Assembly: GCF_037081675.1 (NCBI RefSeq)
Contig: NZ_JAZAQL010000003.1
Coordinates: 434,001 to 498,000 of the forward strand
Direction: 5' to 3'
DNA length: 64,000 nucleotides
From: Halorubellus litoreus
Lineage (GTDB): Archaea; Halobacteriota; Halobacteria; Halobacteriales; Natrialbaceae
Part shown: positions 8,731 to 16,634 of the stretch, in pieces
Position numbering within the stretch: position 1 is the stretch's first letter
Layout: each line of letters starts with the position of its first letter
Position numbers and translations under genes: made by a program
The notes under the pieces: model-generated
Told to the model about the DNA's origin: nothing
Database searches by the model: none
The model's input: the letters and a program-made list of their open reading frames with translations, nothing else

Positions 8731-9663
8731 GTGGGCTCGGTCGTGTTCTCGCTCGACGCGGAACTCGCCTGGGGCTTCCCGGACTTCGACGACCCGCCGA
8801 TGGACCGCATCGACGCGGCTCGCGACGCCTGGACGTGGCTCGTCGACCTGTTCGACGAGTACGACGTTCCCGCCACGTGGGCGATCGTCGGCCACCTGTT
8901 CCTCGACGACTGCGACGCACGACACGCCGACCTCGACGCGCCAGCGGGGTGGTTCGCGCACGAGACCGGCGCGCTCGGTGCCCGTCACGACGTCCGGTTC
9001 GCGCCCGACCTCGTCGCCGCCGTCCGGAACGCCGCCGTCGACCACGACATCGGCTCGCACACGTTCGCGCACGTTCCCTTCGACCACCCCGAGGTCACGC
9101 CGGAACTCGTCGACGCGGACCTCGCTCGCGCGATAGCGGTCGCCGCCGACCAGGGGCTCGCGCTCGAATCGTTCGTGTTCCCGCGGAACGCCGTCGACCA
9201 CCGCGACCGCCTCGCGAAGTACGGCTTCCGGTCGTATCGGAGCGCAGGGCCTCCCAGCGGGACCGGGCTCGCAAGCACCGCACGAAAAGTCGCCGCAGTC
9301 CTCGACCCTCGGCGGGTGCCGCTCGTCGAACCGCGCGTCGACGAGCACGGACTCGTCGACATCCCGCCGTCGCTGTTCCTGTTCGGGTTCGAGGGGACGC
9401 CCCGGGACGTGCTCGCGTCGGTCTGGACCGACCCCGTCGTCCGTCAGGCGACCGACGCCATCGACCGCGCCGCCGACGGCGACGGCGTCTGCCACCTCTG
9501 GCTGCACCCGAACAACGTCGTCGACGACGCCGGCCGCGCCCGCCTGGAAGCGATCGTCGCGCACGTCGCCCGTCGCCGCGACGAGGACGGCCTCGTCGTC
9601 GAGACGATGCGGGACGTCGCCGACCGCGTCCTCGAGTCCGAACCGACCCAGACGATAGCCTGA
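8731..9663 (+). CDS. Polysaccharide deacetylase family protein (NodB-like)
   Basis: This 310-residue carbohydrate esterase removes N- or O-acetyl groups from sugars. Residues 3-12 (SVVFSLDAEL) hold the first Asp of the NodB metal site, and IGSHTFAHVPF (near 107-117) supplies the His-x3-His zinc ligands. HLWLHPNNV (near 252-260) is the late catalytic His motif. No signal peptide is visible, so it should act in the cytoplasm on lipid- or nucleotide-linked glycan. The start is a GTG preceded by GGAGG; an earlier ATG is out of frame. It is bracketed by two inverted copies of the 17-bp promoter element. A second deacetylase is at 30738-31469, and each lies near an ATP-grasp ligase. Confidence 0.9.
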   Translation: MGSVVFSLDAELAWGFPDFDDPPMDRIDAARDAWTWLVDLFDEYDVPATWAIVGHLFLDDCDARHADLDAPAGWFAHETGALGARHDVRFAPDLVAAVRNAAVDHDIGSHTFAHVPFDHPEVTPELVDADLARAIAVAADQGLALESFVFPRNAVDHRDRLAKYGFRSYRSAGPPSGTGLASTARKVAAVLDPRRVPLVEPRVDEHGLVDIPPSLFLFGFEGTPRDVLASVWTDPVVRQATDAIDRAADGDGVCHLWLHPNNVVDDAGRARLEAIVAHVARRRDEDGLVVETMRDVADRVLESEPTQTIA

Positions 9664-9780
9664 CTCTCGCTCCGGCTCGCACCCCACTCGTCCTTCCTCC
9701 CGGCTACTCTCGGCTCGTAGGCCCACCCTATCACGTCGGTCAGTAATCGAGGGGACTCGACCACCGACCGAAGCCCATCG

Positions 9781-9797
9781 CATAACAATACGTCTAC
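9781..9797 (+). promoter_or_regulatory. Extended CATAACAA element of the Tat-protein gene
   Basis: CATAACAATACGTCTAC lies with its octamer ending 33 nt before the start codon at 9822. This is core-promoter spacing for a leaderless or short-leader transcript. It is identical over 17 bases to the minus-strand element at 8524-8540. Confidence 0.6.
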
Positions 9798-9821
9798 TCC
9801 GCGTCCCCAGAACCGACCATC

Positions 9822-10481
9822 ATGCAACAAACACCGGACGATGGAACCTTATCGATGAACCGACGTCGAATGCTCGGCCTCACCGCCGGCTCCATCGTCG
9901 GCGCGACCGCACTCGGCGCGTTCTCCGGGAGCGCGCTCGCTTGGAACGGCCTCCAGATCGAGTTCAAGGGCTGCACCGAGGTCTGGGTGATAACGACCCA
10001 GGGCGACCTGAAGGACGGGACGGTCGACCTGTCCGTCTCGCGCCCGCCCGTGGTCCACGTCGTCGTCGGCCACGATGACGGCACGCTCGAGTGCCGGGAA
10101 CTCCTCGCCACTCACGAGAACGCCACGACCGTCCCCGGCCAGTACGGCGACCTCGCGGTGCTGAAGCTCGCCGTGGACGATGGCGAGAAGGTCCTCGGCG
10201 TCATCACGTACAACCGACTGTCGGTGGGGCAGAACTGGAGCGAAGCATTCGACAGGCCGTCGTGCTGGGCGGTCAACGAGCACGCCTGCGCGACGAACTC
10301 GGACGCGCCGTCGTTCTTCGACGCGGACTGCGTCGAGGAAGCGCTCGAGGACGTAAACAAGGCCGCGTACGAGTGCGACGCCAGCATCGTCACCGGCAGC
10401 TGGGAACGCGGCGGCGGCAAGGAGGACGACCCCGAGGGAACTAGTCGCGGGCGAGGTCGAGGGAACGGCCGCGGTCGCTGA
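9822..10481 (+). CDS. Tat-exported protein of unknown function, Cys-containing
   Basis: This 219-residue protein was not recognised as any family. It opens with a twin-arginine signal (MNRRRMLGLTAG, residues 12-23) and a hydrophobic stretch ending SGSALAWNG, so it should be exported folded. The mature part carries several cysteines (in FKGCTEV, LECREL, PSCWAV, EHACAT, DADCVEE, YECDAS), unusual in a secreted haloarchaeal protein and suggestive of disulfides or metal binding. The C-terminus is a Gly/Arg-rich basic tail (SRGRGRGNGRGR), odd in an acidic proteome. It has its own CATAACAA promoter and sits between a deacetylase and an ATP-grasp gene. Secretion is supported by sequence; any role in the glycan layer is inference. 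Confidence 0.8.
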   Translation: MQQTPDDGTLSMNRRRMLGLTAGSIVGATALGAFSGSALAWNGLQIEFKGCTEVWVITTQGDLKDGTVDLSVSRPPVVHVVVGHDDGTLECRELLATHENATTVPGQYGDLAVLKLAVDDGEKVLGVITYNRLSVGQNWSEAFDRPSCWAVNEHACATNSDAPSFFDADCVEEALEDVNKAAYECDASIVTGSWERGGGKEDDPEGTSRGRGRGNGRGR

Positions 10482-10685
10482 CGGCGACGCCACCCCTGCG
10501 TCGAACACTCTCTTCGTGCGCTCGTTCCTTCGCTGTACCGTCCCTCGTCTCGCCCAGCGTTCGTCATCGATGACTGGGGTAGTGAGAACCAGGTCGCGGG
10601 TGACTGTTGTCGGTGAGAAATCGGTGAGTGACGGCGGAGGCGCGTCGGGGCTGGAGCCGTAACTGTGGTGGTTGGCGGTGTGGCT

Positions 10686-12113
10686 TCAGTCGGTGGCGGC
10701 GCGGGGGTCGTCGTTCGTTTGGTCGGCTTGTTCTTCAGTGGTCTCCGTCGTTCCTGCCGTCGCTACGTCGTCCAGGTCGGTGGTAGCGCTGTCAGCGGTC
10801 GTCGAGCGCGTCACCGCAGGGTCGTCGCTCGAGACGGCGGTGGACGTTCGGTCGCTCGGTCCTGATCCGGTCTCGGTCCTCGCGCCCCCTCGTCGAGTGA
10901 CCTTCTCGAGGATCGATTTCGTCGCCGACTTGGTGGCGTTCACGACGTCACGGAGGAACGGCCCGGGGTCGCGCGGGTCGAGGTGGTCGAAGCGCGGGTG
11001 CGTGACGAACGACGCGGCCATGCTCGCGGCAGTCCGGAGCGCCGACGGCCGGTCGACGAGCGGGTTCGGTTCGGTGAGCACGCTGTGCAGGTGCACGAGT
11101 TCGCCGCGCAGCAGGTGGGTCGCGGTCCCCGGGCGGTAATCGACGGGCGTCGACGTCTCGCCGGTCGTCGAGAGCTCCCAGTACAGTCCGGGGTAATCGA
11201 CGCCCGCGTGGACGTCCATCGGGAGGCTCGCCGGGAACCGCGGGTTGACCTCGAGGAGCTTGAACGTCCCGTCGCTATCCCGGAGGAATCCCACGGAAGC
11301 CATGCCCTCCCAGTCGAGTTCGTCCAGGAGTGCGAGCCCGAGACGTTCGAGTTCCGGGATGTCGACCGCCTCGTGGTAGATGCTCGGGCCGCGCGAGTAC
11401 TTGTAGCCGCGAACGAGGCGCTTCTGGCTGGTCGCCACCGGCTGGCCGTCGTGGTAGAGCGCTCGCATGCAGTACTCGACGCCGTCGACGAACCCCTGCG
11501 CTATCGGGACGTGCCCCATCGCGTCGACGATGGCGTCGACGTCCGGCTCCTCGCCGGGCTCCAGGAATATCGTCTTCGCTGGCGACGCGAACCCGTTCAC
11601 GGGGAACCGGTCGTCGTAGTCGTGCGCGAGCAGCGCCCACCGACCTTTCACGATGCGTTCGCGGTCCCAGTCCTCGACGTCGGTGAGGAGCTGCGTCTCC
11701 GGGACGGGGACGCCCGCGCGCTCCGCGGCGGCGAACAGCTCGAAGCGGTCGTGGACCGCGCGCAACTGGGGCATCGTCGGCCACACGGTCCCGACGCCCG
11801 CCGCCGCGAACTCGTCGCGGTACTTCGAGAGCACGAACTGGTCGGTTTCGCGCATCGGGACGATCGCCGCGACGGCGTCGCGTCGCGCGAGCGCGAGCAG
11901 CGCGTCTCGATAGCCGTCCGCGTCGGTCTTCGGGTCGGGGACGCGGACGCGTTCGTCGCAGTACCGCGACCAGAACGCTGGCGTGTCGTCGGTCTCCGAT
12001 ATCGCGATGGTGTGAACGCCGCGTCGTCCGAGCGACCGGAGGACGGTCGCGGCGTGCGCCGCGTTCACCGCTGGAACGACGACGGACCCACCGCTCCGAA
12101 CTTGGTTTCGCAT
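10686..12113 (-). CDS. ATP-grasp carboxylate-amine ligase-like protein
   Basis: This 475-residue protein has an N-terminal pre-ATP-grasp Rossmann domain (SVVVPAVNAAHAATVLRSLG). A central ATP-grasp fold includes LLEVNPRFPASLPMDVHAGVD, in which the E-x-NPR segment binds Mg-ATP. Such enzymes activate a carboxylate as acyl phosphate and join it to an amine. The last 70 or so residues are a Ser/Thr/Asp-rich disordered tail. The start at 12113 (MRNQVRSGG) gives the family N-terminus; an A/T-rich stretch near 12139-12150 is a plausible promoter. Lying close to a deacetylase gene, it could couple an acyl group to a de-acetylated amino sugar, but the substrate is unknown. Confidence 0.85.
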   Translation of the reverse strand: MRNQVRSGGSVVVPAVNAAHAATVLRSLGRRGVHTIAISETDDTPAFWSRYCDERVRVPDPKTDADGYRDALLALARRDAVAAIVPMRETDQFVLSKYRDEFAAAGVGTVWPTMPQLRAVHDRFELFAAAERAGVPVPETQLLTDVEDWDRERIVKGRWALLAHDYDDRFPVNGFASPAKTIFLEPGEEPDVDAIVDAMGHVPIAQGFVDGVEYCMRALYHDGQPVATSQKRLVRGYKYSRGPSIYHEAVDIPELERLGLALLDELDWEGMASVGFLRDSDGTFKLLEVNPRFPASLPMDVHAGVDYPGLYWELSTTGETSTPVDYRPGTATHLLRGELVHLHSVLTEPNPLVDRPSALRTAASMAASFVTHPRFDHLDPRDPGPFLRDVVNATKSATKSILEKVTRRGGARTETGSGPSDRTSTAVSSDDPAVTRSTTADSATTDLDDVATAGTTETTEEQADQTNDDPRAATD

Positions 12114-12201
12114 ACCCTGACGAACGCGAGACTGGAGTGTAGTAAATAGCGTCCTACCGAGCGGCTGAGTGTCCTTGGCGGCGGTCGGCCGGGTCGACAG
12201 G

Positions 12202-13491
12202 TCAGTCGAGTTTCTCGTCGTAGGCTTCGCAGACGTGCGCGACGAGTTCGACGATACGTTCGCGGTCCGCGCCGTCGACGAGGTGGTGCGTGGGGAGCGG
12301 GAGGATGCGTCGCTGGAGCGTTCGCGCACCCGGGAACGCGTCGGCGTCGACCTTCGGCCAGTCGTAGAGCCGCGACGTCTCGATACCGTGTGCGTCGAGC
12401 GTGTACGCGATCTCGTTCCGGCGTTCGTGCGAGTCGACGAGGAGGCCGAACCGCACCCACTGGTGGTCCGAGACCCCTGGGAGCGGGCGGATGGCGCGGA
12501 CCTGTGGAAGGTCGGCGAACGCGGTCGCGTACGCTGCGGCGTTCCGCGCGCGCTCGCGGCGCTCCTGGCGGTTGCGAGCGAACACGCGGCGCGCGACGGC
12601 GCACTGGAAGTTCGACATGGTCGGGAAGGTGGCGTCCGCGTCGTACGCGACGCCGTCCTTCGCGTCCGGATGCGTCGTCACGTGGTGGTGGCCGTCGGTG
12701 TTCCTGTCGACCTCCGCGGCGAGTCGCGAGTACGCGTAGTACCGCCGCGGGTCCTGGACGAGCGCGTATCCGGCGAGCGCAGCGACGTTCGGTGGCGCCG
12801 GCTCCCGGCCGACGTCGGTGAACGCGACGTCGGGGTGGCGGCTGACCGCCATCCCACCGCCGACGGGGATGGGTTTCCCTTGCTGGAAGTTCAGGACGCT
12901 CACGTCCCCGTACGTTCCGAGTCGCCGGTCGTCGTAGCTCGCGCCGAGGGCGTACCCGAGCGCTTCGAGGAGGAAGCAGTCCGCGTCGTCGGCGATCGAA
13001 CGCATCGCGACCATGTCTGAGACGTAGCCGAGGACGTTCACGGCGACGACGGCGAGGACGTCGTCGTCGACGGCGTCGCGCAGCGACTCGACGTCCGCAC
13101 CGAGCGTCTCCGGGTCGACGTCGTACCGTCGCACGTTCAGGCCGACGCCGTCGACGGCGTCGACGAAGTCCGAACTGCAGAACGCGGGCAGGAGGACCGT
13201 CCGCTTGCGCGCGTCGGTCGCGGCGAGCGCGCGGAGCGCCGCGCCGAGGGCCCGCCGGTACGACGAGTACGTCCCGGCGCTGTCGGCGTCGAGGAACGCG
13301 CGGATCTCGTCGACGAACTGGGTGCGCCCCCGTCCGAGCGCGTGCGCGGCGAGTCCGGCGGCGACGTCGCTCGCGGTCACGCGCGTGAGCGCACCCGGGA
13401 GGTCGTGGAACGGTCGCTTCGCGGGTTGCGGGCGGACGGGCCGCTCGCCGTGGTCCCTCGACGGTTCGTCGTGAGCTATGTCCGTCCGCAT
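12202..13491 (-). CDS. DegT/DnrJ/EryC1-like PLP protein, divergent
   Basis: This 429-residue fold-type I PLP protein has the internal-aldimine lysine at Lys206 in NFQQGKPIPVGGG, the glycine-rich style of the perosamine/dTDP-sugar aminotransferase relatives. The Asp that normally contacts the pyridine nitrogen (EDAAQ or EDLGQ in most members) is replaced: residues 175-183 read LEALGYALG. This may alter or abolish aminotransferase chemistry. The N-terminal 35 residues are polar and variable. The gene stands alone between the ATP-grasp gene and a gene-remnant region. It most likely acts in nucleotide-sugar metabolism for the surface glycan, with reduced certainty because of the missing Asp. Confidence 0.85.
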   Translation of the reverse strand: MRTDIAHDEPSRDHGERPVRPQPAKRPFHDLPGALTRVTASDVAAGLAAHALGRGRTQFVDEIRAFLDADSAGTYSSYRRALGAALRALAATDARKRTVLLPAFCSSDFVDAVDGVGLNVRRYDVDPETLGADVESLRDAVDDDVLAVVAVNVLGYVSDMVAMRSIADDADCFLLEALGYALGASYDDRRLGTYGDVSVLNFQQGKPIPVGGGMAVSRHPDVAFTDVGREPAPPNVAALAGYALVQDPRRYYAYSRLAAEVDRNTDGHHHVTTHPDAKDGVAYDADATFPTMSNFQCAVARRVFARNRQERRERARNAAAYATAFADLPQVRAIRPLPGVSDHQWVRFGLLVDSHERRNEIAYTLDAHGIETSRLYDWPKVDADAFPGARTLQRRILPLPTHHLVDGADRERIVELVAHVCEAYDEKLD

Positions 13492-13524
13492 CGACGGATA
13501 GAACCCGCTCTCCGGGTTAAGTAA

Positions 13525-13740
13525 TGGGTCGCGTACCCGCTGGTCGTCGCCGTCTCCGTCGCGGTCTCGACTGGCGTGCCCTGGCCCGTGGCGGGCCTGC
13601 TGGTTGCATCGACCCGGGTCCGTCAGCGAGAGACGCCGCCGGTCGCGGTCCTAACGACGGGTTCGGCGGTCGCGGCCGCGGTCCTGCTCGCTGGAAGGTC
13701 GGCCATACCGCGGCCCGTCCGGTTCGTGTCAACCCGCTAG
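13525..13740 (+). pseudogene. Orphan C-terminal fragment of a membrane protein
   Basis: A 71-codon open stretch follows an in-frame TAA (13522-13524) and ends at a TAG, with no ATG. It encodes two convincing hydrophobic helices (WVAYPLVVAVSVAVSTGV and VAVLTTGSAVAAAVLLAG) separated by a basic loop (STRVRQRETPP) and has the strong G/C third-position bias of real genes here. I read it as the tail of a deleted membrane gene, possibly from the glycan locus. The parent family is unknown. Confidence 0.45.
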
Positions 13741-13940
13741 ACGTCGCGCCCCGGGATTCGCGCGGACGGCCGTGTCACGGCTTCTCTAGCCCTCGATACT
13801 GGCGGTAAGGACCTCTTACTCCGCGTAGAAACGGGTTTCTGGCGTCTCTCGACCCACTCGGCCCAATGGCTATCTCCGTTGGCATCTGGTAACCAAATCC
13901 CGCCGAGCGGTCAGTACCGGTCGCATTCCGGTGGTATACC

Positions 13941-13960
13941 CGTAAAAACCGACTTAGTAG
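13941..13960 (+). promoter_or_regulatory. BRE/TATA-like promoter of the large beta-helix gene
   Basis: CGTAAAAACC followed by GACTTAGTAG ends 21 nt before the ATG at 13982. It resembles a purine-rich BRE plus a TATA box for a leaderless transcript, and differs from the CATAACAA elements of neighbouring genes. Confidence 0.4.
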
Positions 13961-13981
13961 GTAAGGCGTGGATACCTGGGT

Positions 13982-16333
13982 ATGGTGGACCGTAATGGTG
14001 CGGTTAACGGCACCGAATCCGACGAACACCCCCGACGACTCGGTAGGCGGCGACTCATGCAGCTCGCGGGCGTCACGACGGTGGGAACGACGCTTGCAAG
14101 CATCCGTGGAAGCGCAGCAACCCCCAAGTACAAGAACACGATAACCTTCACCGGAACGGACTCGTCCGTGGAAGCGAGTTACAGTTTCGGCGTCACCGAC
14201 GGCATCTCCCCCAAGGACAGCGTCGAGAACAGCGACGAGGTCGCCGCGGCCTCCGCGAGCGGCACCGTCACCGGCGACAGTGACGCGTACGACTTCAACG
14301 GTTCCCTCTCGAGCCTCCAAGTGGACGGTTCGGTGCAGGTAACCATCGATTATCGCGACAACACGACGAAGAAGACCGACGGCGACCTGCTCGAGATCGT
14401 CACGCCCGCAGACGGGAGCGTCGAGTACGAGTTCGTGACCACGAGCGAACCCTCGAAGGTCACGGACAACGGCAAGAACTCCGCGGAGAGCAACGACTCG
14501 ATCACACAGAACGACGACGGGACGTGGACGGTCACGGGCCTCACCGGGAACGGCTACGGTGACGCATTCGACCTCACCGGCGACGTCTCCTCGTTCCTCC
14601 CCGAGACCGGGACGTTCACGCTGTTCCTCAACGGCGAAGAGGTCACGGTCGACGAACTCACCGTCGACGGCGGGAGCGACGACGGCAGCACGACCGAACC
14701 GACCCCGCACCTCCTCGAGATCACGACGCCGAGCGACGGCAGCGTCGAGTACACGTTCACCGCGACCGGTGAGATAACGAAGGTGCTCGACAACGGCGAC
14801 AACTCCGCGGAGGAAAACGACACCGTCACGGAGAACGACGACGGGACGTGGACGGTCACGGGCCTCACCGGGAACGGCTACGGCGACACCGTCGAGTTCC
14901 TCGGCGACGCCGTCGAGTTCACGCCCGTCACGGGCGACTTCACGCTCTATCTCGACGGCCAAGAGATCACCGTCCCGGACCTCACCGGCCAGGAGGTCCC
15001 GTCGAAGACGCTGAAGATCACGACGCCGACGGACGGCAGCGTCGAGTACACGATGACGACGTCCGGCGAGATAACGAAAGTGCTCGACAACGGCACGAAC
15101 TCCGCGGAGAGCAACGACTCCGTCACGCAGAACAGCGACGGGACGTGGACGGTCACGGGCCTCACCGGGAACGGCTACGGCGACACCCTCGAGTACGAGG
15201 GCGAAGCGCTCGACTTCAGTCCGATGGAGGGCACGTTCTCGCTGTACCTGAACGGCCAGCTCACGACGACGTACGACCTCCTCGGCGAGGAACCGCCGGC
15301 CGACGGCGGGAGCGACGGCGGGAGCGACGGCGGGAGCGACGGCGGCAGCGACGACGGGTCGACGTCGAGCACCGAACCCATCGGTGGCGGCGACGGCTAC
15401 GGCCGGACGGTGACGCGCGACGACGCGAACCTCATCGCGCGGACCGCGTCCGAACTCGAGGACTCGCTCGCCGCCGCGAGCTCGGGCGAGGTCGTGTTCG
15501 TCCCCGGTGACGAGAACCTCGACCTCGGCTGGAGTAGTCTCGACATCCCGGACGGCGTCACGCTCGCGTCGAACCGCGGCGTCAGCGGGTCCGCGGGCGC
15601 GCTCCTCTACACCGAGGAGGACGTCGACGACACGTTCTACCTCCACGGCACCGGCCGGTTCACGGGCATCCGTCTCCGCGGCGCTCACCCCGGTTCGGAC
15701 ACCGGTGGGCCGTCGGACACGAGCGGCGTGAAGATGTTCGGCGACGGCGAACTCGACAACTGCAAGGTGTTCGGGTTCACGTACGACGGCGTCGGCCCCG
15801 AGAACGGCTCGCGCGGCCACATCCATCACAACGTCATCGTGGAGAACAACAAGGACGGGCTCGGGTACGGCGTCCACGTCGAGGACGCCGACCCCGTCAT
15901 CGAGTACAACTACTTCAACTACAACCGGCACTCGGTCGCGATGAGCGAGGCCGAGGGGAGTTACACGCTCCGATACAACCACTTCGGGCCGACGGAGGTC
16001 ATGCACAACATCGACGTGCACTCGCCCGCGGGCGGCGACTACGACATCCACAACAACATCGTGGAGACCGTCTACCGCGAGTGGGACGGGAACCTGAACC
16101 ACGCGGTCGACATCCGGGACGTCCCGGACCAGGCCGTCATCACGGACAACTGGTTCTTCAACGACAACGCGCCGGACCCGAACGGCGACCCGGACGTCGG
16201 CGGCCAGACCATCGTCCAGGAGAACGTCTCCGACTGGACGAACATGTCGTTCTACGACAACTACTACGGTGAGGGCGCGAGCGTGACGTACTCGGACATC
16301 ATCCCCGGGTACGACGGCTTCCGTTCGAACTGA
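13982..16333 (+). CDS. Tat-exported surface protein: three ~100-aa repeats plus right-handed beta-helix
   Basis: This is a 783-residue secreted protein. A twin-arginine signal (RRRLMQLAG, residues 22-30) is followed by a short beta domain. Three homologous repeats begin near residues 134, 243 and 343; each opens with a SVEY segment and contains GTWTVTGLTGNGYGD. A Gly-Ser-Asp linker of four GGSD-type units follows at about 441-460. Residues 475-783 form a parallel beta-helix of the pectate-lyase type, with Asn-rich turns (HHNVIVENNKDG, YNYFNYN, IHNNIV). Such helices bind or cleave polysaccharides. The repeats may be sugar-binding or cell-wall-anchoring. The 44-bp core of each repeat is identical at DNA level, suggesting recent duplication or gene conversion. 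Catalytic activity is not shown. Confidence 0.88.
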   Translation: MVDRNGAVNGTESDEHPRRLGRRRLMQLAGVTTVGTTLASIRGSAATPKYKNTITFTGTDSSVEASYSFGVTDGISPKDSVENSDEVAAASASGTVTGDSDAYDFNGSLSSLQVDGSVQVTIDYRDNTTKKTDGDLLEIVTPADGSVEYEFVTTSEPSKVTDNGKNSAESNDSITQNDDGTWTVTGLTGNGYGDAFDLTGDVSSFLPETGTFTLFLNGEEVTVDELTVDGGSDDGSTTEPTPHLLEITTPSDGSVEYTFTATGEITKVLDNGDNSAEENDTVTENDDGTWTVTGLTGNGYGDTVEFLGDAVEFTPVTGDFTLYLDGQEITVPDLTGQEVPSKTLKITTPTDGSVEYTMTTSGEITKVLDNGTNSAESNDSVTQNSDGTWTVTGLTGNGYGDTLEYEGEALDFSPMEGTFSLYLNGQLTTTYDLLGEEPPADGGSDGGSDGGSDGGSDDGSTSSTEPIGGGDGYGRTVTRDDANLIARTASELEDSLAAASSGEVVFVPGDENLDLGWSSLDIPDGVTLASNRGVSGSAGALLYTEEDVDDTFYLHGTGRFTGIRLRGAHPGSDTGGPSDTSGVKMFGDGELDNCKVFGFTYDGVGPENGSRGHIHHNVIVENNKDGLGYGVHVEDADPVIEYNYFNYNRHSVAMSEAEGSYTLRYNHFGPTEVMHNIDVHSPAGGDYDIHNNIVETVYREWDGNLNHAVDIRDVPDQAVITDNWFFNDNAPDPNGDPDVGGQTIVQENVSDWTNMSFYDNYYGEGASVTYSDIIPGYDGFRSN
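14516..15180 (+). repeat. Three identical 44-bp copies inside the repeat domains
   Basis: The 44 bases at 14516-14559, 14840-14883 and 15137-15180 are identical in all three protein repeats. Each begins GACGGGACGTGGACGG and ends GGGAACGGCTACGG. Spacing is 324 and 297 bp, both multiples of three, so the reading frame is preserved. Confidence 0.9.
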
Positions 16334-16394
16334 CCGGCCCCAACCACCTCGTTTTCGGCGTCGATTTCCCGTGACGGAAGCGGTGTAGGTTCGC

Positions 16395-16402
16395 CATAAC
16401 AA
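16395..16402 (+). promoter_or_regulatory. CATAACAA element, distal copy
   Basis: This CATAACAA lies 62 nt after the stop of the first beta-helix gene and about 230 nt before the start of the second one. Together with the copy at 16590 it makes a tandem pair pointing in the same direction. Confidence 0.4.
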
Positions 16403-16589
16403 AGCGCGAAGATGGCGACTCTACGTCCGTGAACGTCCCCGATACTCGACGGCTCTCCACGACCGACGCTAGCGCGTCTCGGACCGTGAAACGACGCCCT
16501 CCCTCCGGCGACGACCGGGTCGGCTCGTGCGGTCACGGACGCGAACGGTCGCCGATAGCCGCATCTCGACCAGCGGGGGCTAACTGATG

Positions 16590-16597
16590 CATAACAA
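16590..16597 (+). promoter_or_regulatory. CATAACAA element that decides the start of the second beta-helix gene
   Basis: The octamer ends 37 nt before the ATG at 16635. It overlaps an earlier in-frame ATG at 16587, which therefore lies within the promoter and is unlikely to be translated. Confidence 0.55.
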
Positions 16598-16634
16598 TGA
16601 CCCGCCAGCGTCTCGCACAGGATTGAAGGCCCGA

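Noticed and set aside
13775..16402. An 875-codon minus-strand open frame covering the beta-helix gene
   Set aside because: It is antisense to a gene with a clear Tat signal, repeats and beta-helix; its translation is Val/Arg-rich and non-acidic, the usual shadow of a G/C-biased gene.
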